In this document: in pieces, positions 1 through 9,630 of the stretch
Layout of the letters: each line of letters starts with the position of its first letter
Numbering within the stretch: the stretch's first letter is position 1
Assembly (NCBI GenBank): GCA_031277805.1
Contig: JAITLR010000017.1
Coordinates: 248,001 to 312,000 of the forward strand
From: Comamonas sp.
GTDB taxonomy: Bacteria; Pseudomonadota; Gammaproteobacteria; Burkholderiales; Burkholderiaceae_C
Reading direction: 5' to 3'
DNA: 64,000 bases
The notes under the pieces: generated by a model
Told to the model about the DNA's origin: nothing
The model's database searches: none
The model's input: only the letters and a program-made list of their open reading frames with translations
Position numbers and translations under genes: made by a program

Positions 1-405
1 CTCACCGCAGGCACGGCCGGTTTCCTCTTCCTGGCCGGGTGTGGGCTTGATTTCCACATTCAGGTGCAGATGGTTGGCCAGGCACCAGCGTGCCAGGGCT
101 TCCAGTGTGGGCAGGTTTTCGCCCGCATAGGCGCGCGAGTGCCAGCTGCCTGCGTCGAGCTGGGCGATTTCACCCATGCTCAGCTTGCTGCCGATGCCAT
201 GGCCATTGGTGGTACGCTCCAGCGTGGCGTCGTGCATCAGGAACAGCACGCCGTCGCGGCTGAGCTTGGCATCGCATTCGAACATGCGGTAGCCATGCTG
301 GGCGCCCAGACGGAAGGCGCTCATGGTGTTTTCAGGCGCGAGCTTGCCGGCGCCACGGTGGGCCACCCAACGGGGGTAAGGCCAGGGTTTCAATGCAGTA
401 GTCAT
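1..405 (-). CDS. ugpQ: Glycerophosphodiester phosphodiesterase, C-terminus cut by window edge
   Basis: Only the N-terminal 135 residues are present; the 3' end lies outside the window. The enzyme hydrolyses glycerophosphodiesters to glycerol-3-phosphate and an alcohol. Visible family motifs are VAHRGAG (His16) with PENT, FECDAKLS (Glu43 and Asp45, metal ligands) and LMHDATLERTT (His58, catalytic). No signal peptide is seen, so the enzyme is probably cytoplasmic, as in E. coli UgpQ. It is the last visible gene of a ugpB-A-E-C-Q cluster, so it would process diesters imported by the ABC system just upstream. The start is the ATG at 403-405, which begins 16 residues before the first catalytic His. 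Confidence 0.93.
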   Translation of the reverse strand, partial: MTTALKPWPYPRWVAHRGAGKLAPENTMSAFRLGAQHGYRMFECDAKLSRDGVLFLMHDATLERTTNGHGIGSKLSMGEIAQLDAGSWHSRAYAGENLPTLEALARWCLANHLHLNVEIKPTPGQEEETGRACGE

Positions 406-429
406 AGCTTTCGTATGCCTTTACGTGAC

Positions 430-463
430 AAGAGCACCGCAAGCCGGTGCCTGGGGTGCTCTT
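430..463 (-). other. Hairpin between ugpC and ugpQ
   Basis: Nine-base arms AAGAGCACC (430-438) and GGTGCTCTT (455-463) are perfect inverted repeats around a 16-nt loop. There is no T-run on the minus strand after it, so it is more likely an mRNA processing or stability hairpin than a full terminator. Confidence 0.45.
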
Positions 464-496
464 TAAAAAGTCAGTTCAGTGTGACCTTGGTCTGAA

Positions 497-1504
497 TCAG
501 ACGCGCTTGCCTGTCTCGGCATTGAACCAGTGCAGGCGATCTTCGCGGGCAGAAATGCGGGTGGTTTCGCCGGGCTTGGGGAAGGGCTTGCCTTCTTCCA
601 CGCGCACGGTCACATCCTCATCGCCCACTTTGCCGTACAGCAGGCGCTCGGCGCCCAGCAGTTCCACGGTATGCACCTTGAACTCCATGCCGCCAGTTTC
701 GACCAGATCGATGTGCTCGGGACGGATGCCCTGGATCAGGCCGGGTTTGCCGTTGGGCGAGTTTTTCAGCAGGTTCATGGGAGGCGAGCCGATGAAGCTG
801 GCCACGAAGGTGGAGGCGGGCGTGTGGTAGACCTCTTCGGGCGTGCCGAACTGTTCCACATAGCCGCCGTTCATCACCACCATGCGCTGGGCCAGCGTCA
901 TGGCTTCGACCTGGTCGTGGGTCACGAACAGGCTGGTGATGCCCAGTTCGGCGTGCAGCTTCTGGATTTCCAGGCGGGTCTGGCCGCGCAGCTTGGCGTC
1001 CAGGTTGGACAGCGGTTCGTCGAACAGGAACACCTGGGGCTGGCGCACGATGGCGCGGCCCATGGCCACGCGCTGGCGCTGGCCGCCTGACAGCTGGCGG
1101 GGCTTGCGGTCCAGCAGGTGGCTCAGCTCCAGAATCTTGGCGGCCTTGTCCACGCGGCGCTTGATTTCGTCTTCCGGCACCTTGGCGAGCTTCAGGCCAT
1201 AGGCCATGTTCTCGTAGTTGCTCATGTGCGGATAGAGCGCGTAGTTCTGGAACACCATGGCGATGTTGCGCTTGGCGGGCTCTAGGTCGTTGACCTTTTT
1301 GTCGCCGATCAGCAGGTCGCCGTCGGTGATTTCCTCCAGGCCGGCGATCATGCGCAGCAGCGTGGACTTGCCGCAGCCCGAGGGGCCGACCAGAACGATG
1401 AATTCACCGTCCTTGATTTCGACGTTGATGCCGTGAATGACAGGCACGGCAGCCTTGCCGGTGCCGTAACGCTTGATGATGTTCTTCAGAGAGATGGATG
1501 CCAT
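497..1504 (-). CDS. ugpC: sn-glycerol-3-phosphate ABC transporter, ATPase subunit
   Basis: A 335-residue ABC ATPase of the MalK/UgpC type that powers uptake of glycerol-3-phosphate and glycerophosphodiesters at the inner face of the membrane. Walker A is GPSGCGKST (residues 40-48), the signature is LSGGQ (138-142), Walker B is VFLFDEP (158-164), and the H-loop His is in FVTHDQ (196). The last 100 residues form the MalK-type regulatory (TOBE) domain, ending with [17 protein letters not shown]. It is slightly shorter than E. coli UgpC (356). It lies 60 bp after ugpE on the same strand. MalK-family ATPases resemble each other closely, and the assignment to ugp rests mainly on the neighbours. Confidence 0.93.
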   Translation of the reverse strand: MASISLKNIIKRYGTGKAAVPVIHGINVEIKDGEFIVLVGPSGCGKSTLLRMIAGLEEITDGDLLIGDKKVNDLEPAKRNIAMVFQNYALYPHMSNYENMAYGLKLAKVPEDEIKRRVDKAAKILELSHLLDRKPRQLSGGQRQRVAMGRAIVRQPQVFLFDEPLSNLDAKLRGQTRLEIQKLHAELGITSLFVTHDQVEAMTLAQRMVVMNGGYVEQFGTPEEVYHTPASTFVASFIGSPPMNLLKNSPNGKPGLIQGIRPEHIDLVETGGMEFKVHTVELLGAERLLYGKVGDEDVTVRVEEGKPFPKPGETTRISAREDRLHWFNAETGKRV

Positions 1505-1564
1505 GAGAGGTCTTCCAGGTATTCGTTCAATGGGGCAAAAGAGGGGGGAGTCTTGGAGCGAGGC

Positions 1565-2416
1565 TTACTTCTCGGTATCCACCAGACCCTTCACAAACCA
1601 CTTTTGCATCAGCATCACCACGGCCGTAGGCGGCAGCATGGCCAGGATGGCAGTGGCCATCACGATATTCCAGTCCACGCTGGCGTCGCCGCCACCGCCC
1701 AGCATGCTCTTGATGCCCACGACCACGGGGTACATGTCTTCCGAGGTGGTCATGAGCAAAGGCCACAGGTACTGGTTCCAGCCATAGATGAACTGGATCA
1801 CGAACAGGGCTGCGATCGAGGTCTTGGACAAGGGCACGAGGATGTCCTTGAAAAAGCGCATGGCGCCGGCACCGTCGATGCGGGCAGCTTCCACCAGCTC
1901 GTCCGGCACGCTCAGGAAGAACTGACGGAACAGGAAGGTGGCAGTGGCGGATGCGATCAGCGGCAGGGACAGGCCTGCATAACTGTTGAGCAGGCCCAGC
2001 TCGGCCACGACCTTGTAGGTGGGCAGGATACGCACTTCCACAGGCAGCATCAGGGTCAGGAAAATGGCCCAGAAGCAGAGCATCTTGAAGGGGAAGCGGA
2101 AGTAGACGATGGCAAAGGCCGAGAGCAGGGAGATGGCGATCTTGCCCACGGTGATGATCATTGCCACGACAAAGCTCACCCACATCATGCGCACGACATT
2201 GGTGTTGGAGCCCAGCTTGCCGGAGCCCAGCAGCGCTTCCTTGTAGTTGTCCCACATGTGGGCGCCGGGCAGCAGCGGCATGGGCGCCTGCACGATTTCG
2301 CTGGCCGTATGCGTGGAGGCGATCAGTGCCAGATACAGCGGGAAGGCGACGATGGCCACGCCGAGAATCAGCACGGCGTGAGAGAGGAAATTAAGCCAGG
2401 GGTTGCGGTCCACCAT
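1565..2416 (-). CDS. ugpE: sn-glycerol-3-phosphate ABC transporter permease UgpE
   Basis: A 283-residue inner-membrane permease, close to the 281 residues of E. coli UgpE. The protein has about six membrane spans. The first is SHAVLILGVAIVAFPLYLAL near residues 12-31. The EAA loop that docks on the ATPase is EAARIDGAGAMRFFKDILVP, about 100 residues from the C-terminus. It pairs with UgpA to form the channel. Its start lies 2 bp after the ugpA stop, so the two permeases are almost certainly translated together. Confidence 0.93.
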   Translation of the reverse strand: MVDRNPWLNFLSHAVLILGVAIVAFPLYLALIASTHTASEIVQAPMPLLPGAHMWDNYKEALLGSGKLGSNTNVVRMMWVSFVVAMIITVGKIAISLLSAFAIVYFRFPFKMLCFWAIFLTLMLPVEVRILPTYKVVAELGLLNSYAGLSLPLIASATATFLFRQFFLSVPDELVEAARIDGAGAMRFFKDILVPLSKTSIAALFVIQFIYGWNQYLWPLLMTTSEDMYPVVVGIKSMLGGGGDASVDWNIVMATAILAMLPPTAVVMLMQKWFVKGLVDTEK

Positions 2417-2418
2417 GA

Positions 2419-3300
2419 TCAGTACTGCACTTTCTTTTCAACATAGCGGAACTGGATCACAGTCAGCACGACAACGATAAACATCAGGATGACCGACTGC
2501 GCAGCCGAGCCGCCCAGATCCAGTGCCTTGAAGCCGTCCAGATAGACCTTGTAGACCAGAATCGAAGTGGACTGGCCAGGACCGCCGTGAGTGGCTGCGT
2601 CGATGATGCCGAAAGTGTCAAAGAACGCGTAGACGATGTTGATCACCAGCAGGAAAAAGGTGGTGGGCGACAGCAGGGGCAGCTGGATGTTCCAGAAACG
2701 ACGCCATGGGCCGGCACCGTCGATGGAGGCTGCTTCGATCAGCGCCTTGGGGATGGACTGCAGGCCCGCAAGGAAGAACAGGAAGTTGTAGGAAATCTGC
2801 TTCCATACCGAGGCGATGACGATCAGGGACATCGCCTGGCTCTCGTTCATCAGGTGGTTCCAGTCATAGCCCAGCTTGCCCAGGTAGTAGGTCACCACAC
2901 CGATGGAGGGGGAGAACATGAACACCCACAACACACCGGCGATCACGGGAGCGACGGCGTAGGGCACGATCAGCAAGGTCTTGTAGACCATGGCGAAGCG
3001 GATGATGCGGTCGGCAAAAATGGCCAGGGCCAGCGATGTGGCGATGCCGATGCCAGCGACCAGCACGGAAAACAATGCCGTGCGCTTGAAGGAATTCAGA
3101 TAGGTGGGGTCACCGAACAACTGTCTGAAGTTGTCCAACCCTACCCATTCGGAGCTCATGCCGAACGCGTCTTCCATCTGGAATGACTGGAGGACAGCCT
3201 GACCAGCGGGCCAGAAAAAGAAGATACCGATGATGAGGAGCTGGGGTGCTATCAGCACCCAGGGCAGCCATCTGGATCGGAAAAGAACGCGTTTTTCCAT
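2419..3300 (-). CDS. ugpA: sn-glycerol-3-phosphate ABC transporter permease UgpA
   Basis: A 293-residue permease (E. coli UgpA has 295). It starts [20 protein letters not shown] and has about six transmembrane segments. The EAA loop is [20 protein letters not shown] in the C-terminal half. It is the first permease of the ugp operon, separated from the upstream binding-protein gene ugpB by 117 bp holding two hairpins, and abuts ugpE. That spacing suggests that ugpB mRNA is present in excess over the membrane subunits, as in many binding-protein operons. Confidence 0.93.
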   Translation of the reverse strand: MEKRVLFRSRWLPWVLIAPQLLIIGIFFFWPAGQAVLQSFQMEDAFGMSSEWVGLDNFRQLFGDPTYLNSFKRTALFSVLVAGIGIATSLALAIFADRIIRFAMVYKTLLIVPYAVAPVIAGVLWVFMFSPSIGVVTYYLGKLGYDWNHLMNESQAMSLIVIASVWKQISYNFLFFLAGLQSIPKALIEAASIDGAGPWRRFWNIQLPLLSPTTFFLLVINIVYAFFDTFGIIDAATHGGPGQSTSILVYKVYLDGFKALDLGGSAAQSVILMFIVVVLTVIQFRYVEKKVQY

Positions 3301-3360
3301 GAGGAGTCACAAATAAAAAAACCACCGGAGCCTGGGTTCAGTCAACGTGGCATTCAAGGG

Positions 3361-3410
3361 GCTGTGCCTTGGGTGAAGGCACAGCGGGCCCGCAGGCGCC
3401 TTGCGGCGCC
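3361..3410 (-). promoter_or_regulatory. Two stem-loops between ugpB and ugpA
   Basis: The first hairpin has perfect 10-bp arms GCTGTGCCTT (3361-3370) and AAGGCACAGC (3376-3385) around a 5-nt loop. The second has 6-bp arms GGCGCC (3395-3400) and GGCGCC (3405-3410) around TTGC. Neither is followed by a T-run. In binding-protein operons such intercistronic hairpins often protect the upstream mRNA and lower permease expression; that role here is inference. Confidence 0.6.
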
Positions 3411-3417
3411 GACGGGA

Positions 3418-4731
3418 TTACTTCTTGTAAGAACGCTCGAAACGGGCCAGCAGCTCGTTGCCGCGGGTCACGATGGCGTCCAGAGCTTGTTGGCCGGTCT
3501 TCTTGCCAGCCCACACCTGTTCGAGTTCTTCGTCCTCGATGGTACGGATCTGCACATAGTTGCCCAGACGGATACCACGCGAGTTGTTAGTGACCTTGCG
3601 GATCATCTGCGTCACGGCAGTGTCGGTGCCGGGGTGCTTCTGGTAGAAGCCGGACTTGTCGGTCAGCTCATAGGCGGCCATGGTTACGGGCAGGTAGCCG
3701 GTGCGCTGGTGCGAAGCGGCCTGAACCTTGGTCTGGGACAGGAATTCGAAGAACTTGGCCACGCCCTTGTAGTGCTCAGCCGACTTGCCCGCCATGACCC
3801 ACAGCGAAGCGCCGCCGATCACGGTGTTCTGGGGAGCGCCCTTGACATCGGGGTAGTAGGGCAGCGGTGCCAGGCCGTAGGCGAACTTGGTGTTCTTGGC
3901 CACGTCGCCGTAATAGCCGGACGAGGTCTGGATCATGGCGCACTCACCGGCCGTGAAAGAAGCCTGAGGAATCGCGCCGCGACCCTTGTAGACGAATTCG
4001 CCGTTCTTGGCGGCATCAGCCAGGTTCTGGATGTGCTTGACGTGCAGGGGCGAGTTGATCTTCAGGCGGGCCTTGTAGCCATTGGCGGAGAGACCGTTTT
4101 GCTCGGTAGCGAACTCAACGTTGTGCCAGGTGGAGAAGGATTCCAGCTGGGTCCAGCCTTGCCATGCCAGTGTCATGGGGCAGCTGTGACCGCTGGCCTT
4201 GAGCTTCTTGGCAGCTTCGAACACTTCGGGCCAGGTGGTGGGGGCCTTGTCGGGGTTCAGGCCGGCCTTCTTGAAGGCGTCCTTGTTGTAATAGAAGATG
4301 GTGGTGGAGCTGTTGAAAGGGAAGCTCAGCATCTGGCCGTTGGGGGCGGTGTAGTAACCAGCCACGGCGGGGATATAGGCCTTGGGGTCGAAGGCCACGC
4401 CAGCGTCGGCCATCACCTTGCCCACGGGCACGGTGGCGCCCTTGGAAGCCATCATGGTCGCGGTGCCCACTTCAAACACTTGCAGGATGTCGGGTGCATT
4501 GCCCGAGCGGAACGCAGCAATCGCAGCGGTCATGGACTCGTCATACACGCCCTTGAAGGTCGGCACGACCTTGTAATCCTTCTGGCTTTCATTGAACTGC
4601 TTGGCCAGGTCGTTGACCCACTCGTTGTTTACGGCAGTCATCGAATGCCACCATTGAATTTCGGTGGTGGCTTGTGCCGAGAAGGCGGTAGCGGCGACGG
4701 CGGCGGCCATGGCCAGTTGCTTGAATTGCAT
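3418..4731 (-). CDS. ugpB: Periplasmic sn-glycerol-3-phosphate binding protein
   Basis: A 437-residue extracellular solute-binding protein of family 1. The N-terminus MQFKQLAMAAAVAATAFSAQA is a typical Sec signal peptide, cleaved before TTEIQWWHSM. The mature start (EIQWWHSM) and internal stretches such as YNKDAFKKAGLNPDKAPTTW and SLWVMAGKS match the UgpB branch. E. coli UgpB has 438 residues. It captures glycerol-3-phosphate and glycerophosphodiesters in the periplasm and delivers them to UgpAE. It is the first gene of the operon, with a strong ribosome binding site (GAGGAG) just before its ATG and an operator-like site about 60-75 bp upstream. Confidence 0.95.
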   Translation of the reverse strand: MQFKQLAMAAAVAATAFSAQATTEIQWWHSMTAVNNEWVNDLAKQFNESQKDYKVVPTFKGVYDESMTAAIAAFRSGNAPDILQVFEVGTATMMASKGATVPVGKVMADAGVAFDPKAYIPAVAGYYTAPNGQMLSFPFNSSTTIFYYNKDAFKKAGLNPDKAPTTWPEVFEAAKKLKASGHSCPMTLAWQGWTQLESFSTWHNVEFATEQNGLSANGYKARLKINSPLHVKHIQNLADAAKNGEFVYKGRGAIPQASFTAGECAMIQTSSGYYGDVAKNTKFAYGLAPLPYYPDVKGAPQNTVIGGASLWVMAGKSAEHYKGVAKFFEFLSQTKVQAASHQRTGYLPVTMAAYELTDKSGFYQKHPGTDTAVTQMIRKVTNNSRGIRLGNYVQIRTIEDEELEQVWAGKKTGQQALDAIVTRGNELLARFERSYKK

Positions 4732-4773
4732 GAGGGCTCCTCTAACTATGGGTGACTAAATGTGCAGCACGCA

Positions 4774-4806
4774 CATTAGGTCATGCATATGACATATATG
4801 TGTCAT
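4774..4806 (-). promoter_or_regulatory. Candidate operator upstream of ugpB
   Basis: An 18-bp near-palindrome, ATGACA-N6-TGTCAT, occupies 4789-4806 (16 of 18 positions symmetric). Read on the minus strand, the same stretch can also be parsed as three 11-bp units each beginning ATGACA, ATGTCA or ATGACC, which recalls the 11-bp Pho-box repeat with its TGTCA core. PhoB controls ugp in E. coli. Which reading is right cannot be decided here. Confidence 0.45.
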
Positions 4807-5195
4807 TGTTTGCCAGGACTTCGCGGACTGTCGTAGGTCTCAACCCTCAGAGGTTTGACAGTTTGATGACGTCGGAATGACGAACCAAGGTCGCGCGAAG
4901 CTGCGCCATTCTATGGCAAGCCAATTTCGTTTGTTGTTGGTAGTCTTTCGTATTGAGTTGTTTTTGATTCGTAAATGGTTGGTTTTGTCGTAAATAGCCT
5001 ATGAAAATCGGGAGTTGCGCCAGAGAATGACCGGAATGATTTTTCAAATATCCTGCTTGGATATGTGCCAATGAGCAGGGGGTGGAGCCAGGAAAAGCTG
5101 CCGATAGCGGCGCTGCTGGTTTCAATGCGGTGCCTGTCGTCCATGGCGATGGCATGACAGAGCCCTCAGCAAAGCATGAGGAGGCGGGCGTCGCT
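4807..5195. other. Long intergenic region, no convincing gene
   Basis: The gap between the divergent ugpB and dehydrogenase genes is 522 bp, the longest in the window. The part from about 4911 to 5060 is clearly richer in A and T than its surroundings. Small reading frames here (for example 4847-5155 minus) lack a ribosome binding site, a recognisable motif and coding character. The only structured element is a degenerate 21-bp tandem repeat at 4925-4999. Confidence 0.6.
4925..4999 (+). repeat. Degenerate 21-bp tandem repeat, about 3.5 units
   Basis: Units begin TTTCGTTTG (4925), TTTCGTATT (4946), ATTCGTAAAT (4967) and TCGTAAAT (4988, lacking the first two bases). The TCGT cores recur at 4927, 4948, 4969 and 4988, that is at steps of 21, 21 and 19 bp. 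The G/T-rich second halves also resemble one another (TTGTTGTTGG, GAGTTGTTTTTG, GGTTGGTTTTG). Two-helical-turn phasing suggests protein binding sites; function unknown. Confidence 0.5.
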
Positions 5196-5238
5196 TAAAA
5201 TCAGCGTCCCACTGGCATAGGGGCGCCACCGGGCGCCC
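5196..5238 (+). promoter_or_regulatory. Possible -10 box and leader hairpin before the FAD/Fe-S dehydrogenase
   Basis: TAAAAT at 5196-5201 is a good -10 candidate, though no clear -35 precedes it. The leader carries a perfect hairpin with 7-bp arms GGGCGCC (5221-5227) and GGCGCCC (5232-5238). It ends 15 bp before the ATG, where no strong Shine-Dalgarno sequence is visible, so the hairpin could affect translation. Confidence 0.35.
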
Positions 5239-5253
5239 AACACGGTCTACCCC

Positions 5254-8200
5254 ATGAATGTACCGATTGCGTTGGCTGCCGCCTTGCAGGCACAGGCTGC
5301 CGAACCCGCTCGACTGCGCGAGATTCCTTATAACTACACCTCGTTCTCTGACCGTGAGATCGTGATCCGCCTGCTGGGCTCATCCATGTGGGATGTGCTC
5401 AACCAGCTGCGGCAAGAGCGTCGCACCGGGCGATCTGCGCGCATGCTCTATGAGGTGTTGGGGGATATCTGGGTTGTGCAGCGCAATCCTTATCTGCAGG
5501 ACGACCTGATCCACAACCCCGAGCGCCGCAAGTCGCTGGTTGAGGCGCTGGAGCATCGTCTGGCGGAGATCGACAAGCGCCGCGAGCCCAATCAGGATGC
5601 CGTGCGCGACCAGTTGGTGGGCCAACTGGTGGAGGCTGCGCATCGTGCCGTGCACGAGTTCAATGCCACGTTTGTGGAAGCCGAGCAACTGCGCCGCCGA
5701 GTGCAGAAGACGTTGCGCCCCTATACCGCCAAGGACAACATCAAGTTCGATGGTCTGTCGCGTGTGGCCCATGTGACCGACGCCACGGACTGGCGCGTCG
5801 AATACCCCTTCGTGGTGCTGACGCCGGACACCGAGGCAGAGATGGCTGGTCTGGTCAAGGGCTGTATCGAGCTGGGTCTGACCATCATTCCACGTGGAGG
5901 CGGCACCGGATATACGGGTGGTGCTATTCCTTTGACATGGCGTTCGGTGGTCATCAATACCGAAAAGCTGGAAGCGCTGACCGAAGTCGAGATGCGCATG
6001 ATCCCCGGTGTGGATCACGAAGTGCCGACCATCTACTCCGAAGCCGGTGTGGTGACCCAGCGCGTGGCCGATGCGGCCGAGCGCGGCGGCTTCGTCTTTG
6101 CAGTGGACCCGACCTCCATCGAGGCTTCCTGCATCGGCGGCAATATTGCCATGAATGCAGGCGGCAAAAAGGCCGTGCTCTGGGGGACGGCACTGGACAA
6201 TCTGGTGTCCTGGCGCATGGTGACGCCCGACGCGCAGTGGCTGGAAGTCACGCGTCTGGATCACAACCTGGGCAAGATTCACGATGCCCCAATGGCCTGC
6301 TTCGAGCTGAAGTACTTCGAGGCCGACGGCAAGACCCCTATTCGTACCGAACGTCTGGATATTCCGGGCAGCACTTTCCGCAAGGAAGGCCTGGGCAAGG
6401 ACGTGACGGACAAGTTCCTTTCGGGTTTGCCTGGCATCCAGAAGGAAGGCACGGATGGTCTGATCACCAGTGCACGCTGGGTGGTGCACCGCATGCCGGC
6501 GCACACCCGCACGGTCTGCATGGAGTTTTTCGGCAATGCCAAGGATGCCGTGCCCTCCATCGTCGAGATCAAGGACTATATGTTCGCCGAGCAAAAGCGC
6601 TCGGGTGTGCTGCTGGCCGGTCTCGAGCATCTGGACGACCGCTACCTCAAGGCCGTGGGTTACGCGACCAAGAGCAAGAAGGGTAACGGCCATCTGCCCA
6701 AGATGGTGCTGCTGGGCGATATTGCCGGTGACGATGCCGACGAAGTGGCACGTGTGACCAGTGAAGTGGTGCGCATTGCCAACTCGCGCAACGGCGAAGG
6801 CTTTATTGCCATCAGTGCGGAAGCGCGCAAGAAGTTCTGGCTGGACCGCAAGCGCACGGCAGCCATTTCGCGCCACACCAACGCCTTCAAGATCAACGAA
6901 GACGTGGTGATTCCTCTGCCGCGCATGGCCGAGTACACGGACGGCATCGAACGCATCAATATCGAGCTGTCTCTGCGCAACAAGCTCAAGCTCTGCAACG
7001 AACTGGAGAGCTTCTTCAGGCATTCCGACCTGCCGCTGGGCAAGAGCGACGATGCGGGCGATATTCCCAGCGCCGAGCTGCTGGAGGACCGCGTGCAGCA
7101 GGCTTTGGGCCTGGTGGCCGAGGTGCGTGCGCTGTGGCAAGGCTGGCTGGATGGCGTGGCCACGCTGTTTCCCCAGCTGCAGGATCACACTTTGCGCGCC
7201 AGCTGGAAGACCCAGCTCAAGGAGCCGCTGTCCAAGATTTTTGCGGGCGCGGCCTTCCAGCCGCTGCGTGAATCTCTCAACGAGATTCACCAGAAGGTGC
7301 TCAAGGGCCGTGTCTGGGTGGCCCTGCACATGCACGCCGGTGACGGCAATGTGCACACCAATATTCCCGTCAACTCCGACGACTACGAGATGCTGCAGAC
7401 CGCGCACGAAGCCGTGGCACGCATCATGGAGCTGGCGCGCAGCCTGGACGGTGTGATCTCGGGTGAGCACGGCATCGGCATCACCAAGCTGGAGTTCCTT
7501 TCGGACGCCGAGCTGGCACCGTTTGCCGATTACAAGAAGCGCGTCGACCCCGAAGGCCGCTTCAACAAGGGCAAGCTGATCCGCAACGAGGAATGGGATG
7601 CTTCGGCCCATCAAAGCCATGACGGCCGTTCGCCACGCGAATCGCTGATGTATGCCGATCTGACCAATGCCTACACGCCGTCCTTTGGACTGATGGGCTA
7701 TGAGTCGATCATCATGCAGCAGTCGGACATCGGTGCCATCGCCAACTCCGTCAAGGACTGCCTGCGCTGCGGAAAGTGCAAGCCCGTGTGCGCGACCCAT
7801 GTGCCGCGCGCTAATCTGCTGTACTCGCCCCGCAACAAGATTCTGGCGACCTCGCTGCTGGTGGAGGCTTTCCTCTATGAGGAGCAGACGCGCCGTGGTG
7901 TCTCGCTCCAGCATTGGCAGGAATTCGAGGACGTGGCCGACCACTGCACGGTCTGCCACAAGTGCTTCAACCCCTGCCCGGTCAAGATCGACTTTGGCGA
8001 TGTGACCATGAATATGCGCAACCTGCTGCGCAAGATGGACAAGAAGAGCTTCCGTCCTGGCAACAAGCTGGCCATGGCCATGCTCAATGCCACGAACCCG
8101 GACACCATCAAGTTCATGCGCTCGGCCATGGTCGGGGTGGGTTTCAAGGCCCAGCGTCTGGCCGCCGATGTGCTGGGCGCCGTGGCCAGGAAGCAGACCG

Positions 8201-9171
8201 CGCATCCGCCCGCCTCGGTGGGAACGGCTCCCATCAAGGAGCAGGTGATCCACTTCATCAACAAGAAGCTGCCCGGTGGCCTGCCCACCAAGACGGCGCG
8301 CGCCTTGCTGGATATTGAAGACAAGGATTACGTGCCCATCATCCGCGACCCGCAGGCCACCAAGTCGGACACCGAGGCGGTGTTCTACTTCCCGGGCTGT
8401 GGTTCGGAGCGCCTGTTCAGTCAGGTGGGCCTGGCCACGCAAGCCATGCTCTGGCATGCCGGCGTGCAGACCGTGCTGCCCCCCGGCTATCTGTGCTGCG
8501 GCTATCCCCAGCGCGGATCGGGCCAGTTCGACAAGGCCGAGAAGATGATCACGGACAACCGTGTGCTCTTCCACCGTGTGGCGACCACGCTCAACTATCT
8601 GGACATCAAGACCGTGGTGGTGAGCTGCGGTACCTGCTATGACCAGTTGCAGGGCTACCAGTTCGACAAGATCTTCCCGGGCTGTCGCATCATCGACATC
8701 CACGAATATCTGCTCGAAAAAGGCATCACGCTGCAGAACAAGGGTGCTTACCTGTACCACGACCCCTGCCATACGCCAATGAAGCTGCAGGATCCCATGA
8801 AGACCGTCAAGGCCTTGATGGGCGACGACGTGCTCAAGAGCGAGCGTTGCTGCGGTGAGTCCGGCACGCTGGGTGTGACGCGTCCCGATATCTCCACGCA
8901 GATTCGTTTCCGCAAGACCGAGGAAATCCGCAAGAGCGAAGCGGTGTTGCGCGAGTCGGGCAAGCTGGGCGAAAAGGACAACGTCAAGATCCTGACCAGC
9001 TGCCCCAGCTGCCTGCAGGGCCTGAGCCGCTACGGCAATGATCTGAACAACGGTCTGCTCGAAGCCGACTACATCGTGGTCGAGATGGCGCGCGATATCC
9101 TGGGCGAGAACTGGATGGCCGATTACGTCAAGCGTGCCAACGATGGCGGCATCGAGCGCGTGTTGGTGTGA
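5254..9171 (+). CDS. Large fused FAD-linked oxidase / Fe-S dehydrogenase with DUF3683 N-terminus
   Basis: A 1305-residue protein joining what are often separate GlcD-like and GlcF-like subunits. Residues about 20-85 match the DUF3683 N-terminal module ([20 protein letters not shown]). A PCMH-type FAD domain follows ([15 protein letters not shown]), then a FAD-oxidase C-terminal domain with [14 protein letters not shown] and [14 protein letters not shown] two-cluster 4Fe-4S ferredoxin domain has [11 protein letters not shown] and [12 protein letters not shown]. Two CCG domains have GYLCCGYP and ERCCGESG. This architecture fits a membrane-associated, quinone-linked dehydrogenase of a D-2-hydroxy acid (D-lactate, glycolate or 2-hydroxyglutarate). 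The substrate cannot be told from sequence. The HIT gene starts 7 bp downstream. Confidence 0.85.
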   Translation: MNVPIALAAALQAQAAEPARLREIPYNYTSFSDREIVIRLLGSSMWDVLNQLRQERRTGRSARMLYEVLGDIWVVQRNPYLQDDLIHNPERRKSLVEALEHRLAEIDKRREPNQDAVRDQLVGQLVEAAHRAVHEFNATFVEAEQLRRRVQKTLRPYTAKDNIKFDGLSRVAHVTDATDWRVEYPFVVLTPDTEAEMAGLVKGCIELGLTIIPRGGGTGYTGGAIPLTWRSVVINTEKLEALTEVEMRMIPGVDHEVPTIYSEAGVVTQRVADAAERGGFVFAVDPTSIEASCIGGNIAMNAGGKKAVLWGTALDNLVSWRMVTPDAQWLEVTRLDHNLGKIHDAPMACFELKYFEADGKTPIRTERLDIPGSTFRKEGLGKDVTDKFLSGLPGIQKEGTDGLITSARWVVHRMPAHTRTVCMEFFGNAKDAVPSIVEIKDYMFAEQKRSGVLLAGLEHLDDRYLKAVGYATKSKKGNGHLPKMVLLGDIAGDDADEVARVTSEVVRIANSRNGEGFIAISAEARKKFWLDRKRTAAISRHTNAFKINEDVVIPLPRMAEYTDGIERINIELSLRNKLKLCNELESFFRHSDLPLGKSDDAGDIPSAELLEDRVQQALGLVAEVRALWQGWLDGVATLFPQLQDHTLRASWKTQLKEPLSKIFAGAAFQPLRESLNEIHQKVLKGRVWVALHMHAGDGNVHTNIPVNSDDYEMLQTAHEAVARIMELARSLDGVISGEHGIGITKLEFLSDAELAPFADYKKRVDPEGRFNKGKLIRNEEWDASAHQSHDGRSPRESLMYADLTNAYTPSFGLMGYESIIMQQSDIGAIANSVKDCLRCGKCKPVCATHVPRANLLYSPRNKILATSLLVEAFLYEEQTRRGVSLQHWQEFEDVADHCTVCHKCFNPCPVKIDFGDVTMNMRNLLRKMDKKSFRPGNKLAMAMLNATNPDTIKFMRSAMVGVGFKAQRLAADVLGAVARKQTAHPPASVGTAPIKEQVIHFINKKLPGGLPTKTARALLDIEDKDYVPIIRDPQATKSDTEAVFYFPGCGSERLFSQVGLATQAMLWHAGVQTVLPPGYLCCGYPQRGSGQFDKAEKMITDNRVLFHRVATTLNYLDIKTVVVSCGTCYDQLQGYQFDKIFPGCRIIDIHEYLLEKGITLQNKGAYLYHDPCHTPMKLQDPMKTVKALMGDDVLKSERCCGESGTLGVTRPDISTQIRFRKTEEIRKSEAVLRESGKLGEKDNVKILTSCPSCLQGLSRYGNDLNNGLLEADYIVVEMARDILGENWMADYVKRANDGGIERVLV

Positions 9172-9178
9172 GGTTGTC

Positions 9179-9619
9179 ATGAGTCATCAAGACAACTGTC
9201 CTTTGTGCGCCGCCGATGGCGGTACGCTGATCTGGCGTGGCGACAAGTTGCGCGTCATCCACGCGGCGGAGGCCGGATTTCCCGGTTTCTACCGCGTTGT
9301 CTGGAATGACCATGTGGCTGAATTCACGGATCTGAGCGCGCCAGAGCGCCATCTGTGCATGGATGCTGTGGCCGTGGTGGAACAGGTGCTGCGAGAGCAG
9401 CTCTCGCCTGCCAAGATCAACCTGGCAGCGCTAGGTAATATGGTGGCGCATCTGCACTGGCATGTGATCGCGCGCTATGACTGGGATAGCCATTTCCCGG
9501 GCTCCGTCTGGGCGCAAGCCTTGCGCCCACGTGATGAGGCCAGGGAAGCAGCTCTCGTCCGGCAACTGTCACAAGTGGACGCAGCGCTGAAAGAGGCGTT
9601 GACGCGCTGGGCAGCTTGA
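9179..9619 (+). CDS. HIT family protein
   Basis: A 146-residue histidine-triad hydrolase or transferase of the Hint/Fhit superfamily. The triad HLHWHVI is visible about 45 residues from the C-terminus and is preceded by the usual NLAALGNMVAH stretch. The N-terminus begins MSHQDNCPLC, so Cys-Pro-x-Cys may bind a metal as in some HIT proteins. The ATG at 9179 is chosen because the extension upstream overlaps the preceding gene and has no conserved features. It lies 7 bp after the large dehydrogenase and is probably cotranscribed with it. Likely substrates are nucleotide phosphoramidates or dinucleoside polyphosphates. Confidence 0.85.
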   Translation: MSHQDNCPLCAADGGTLIWRGDKLRVIHAAEAGFPGFYRVVWNDHVAEFTDLSAPERHLCMDAVAVVEQVLREQLSPAKINLAALGNMVAHLHWHVIARYDWDSHFPGSVWAQALRPRDEAREAALVRQLSQVDAALKEALTRWAA

Positions 9620-9630
9620 AGTTTTTTAGA

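Noticed and set aside
4925..4999. CRISPR-like array
   Set aside because: Units are directly abutting with no spacers, are degenerate, and no cas gene is present.
4847..5155. Small minus-strand frame in the ugpB-dehydrogenase gap
   Set aside because: No ribosome site, no conserved motif, and it crosses the 21-bp tandem repeat.
5380..9180. Open frame of 1266 codons antisense to the FAD/Fe-S dehydrogenase
   Set aside because: The sense frame has complete FAD and Fe-S motifs; the antisense product is His/Gln-rich without any domain, as expected from codon bias in GC-rich DNA.
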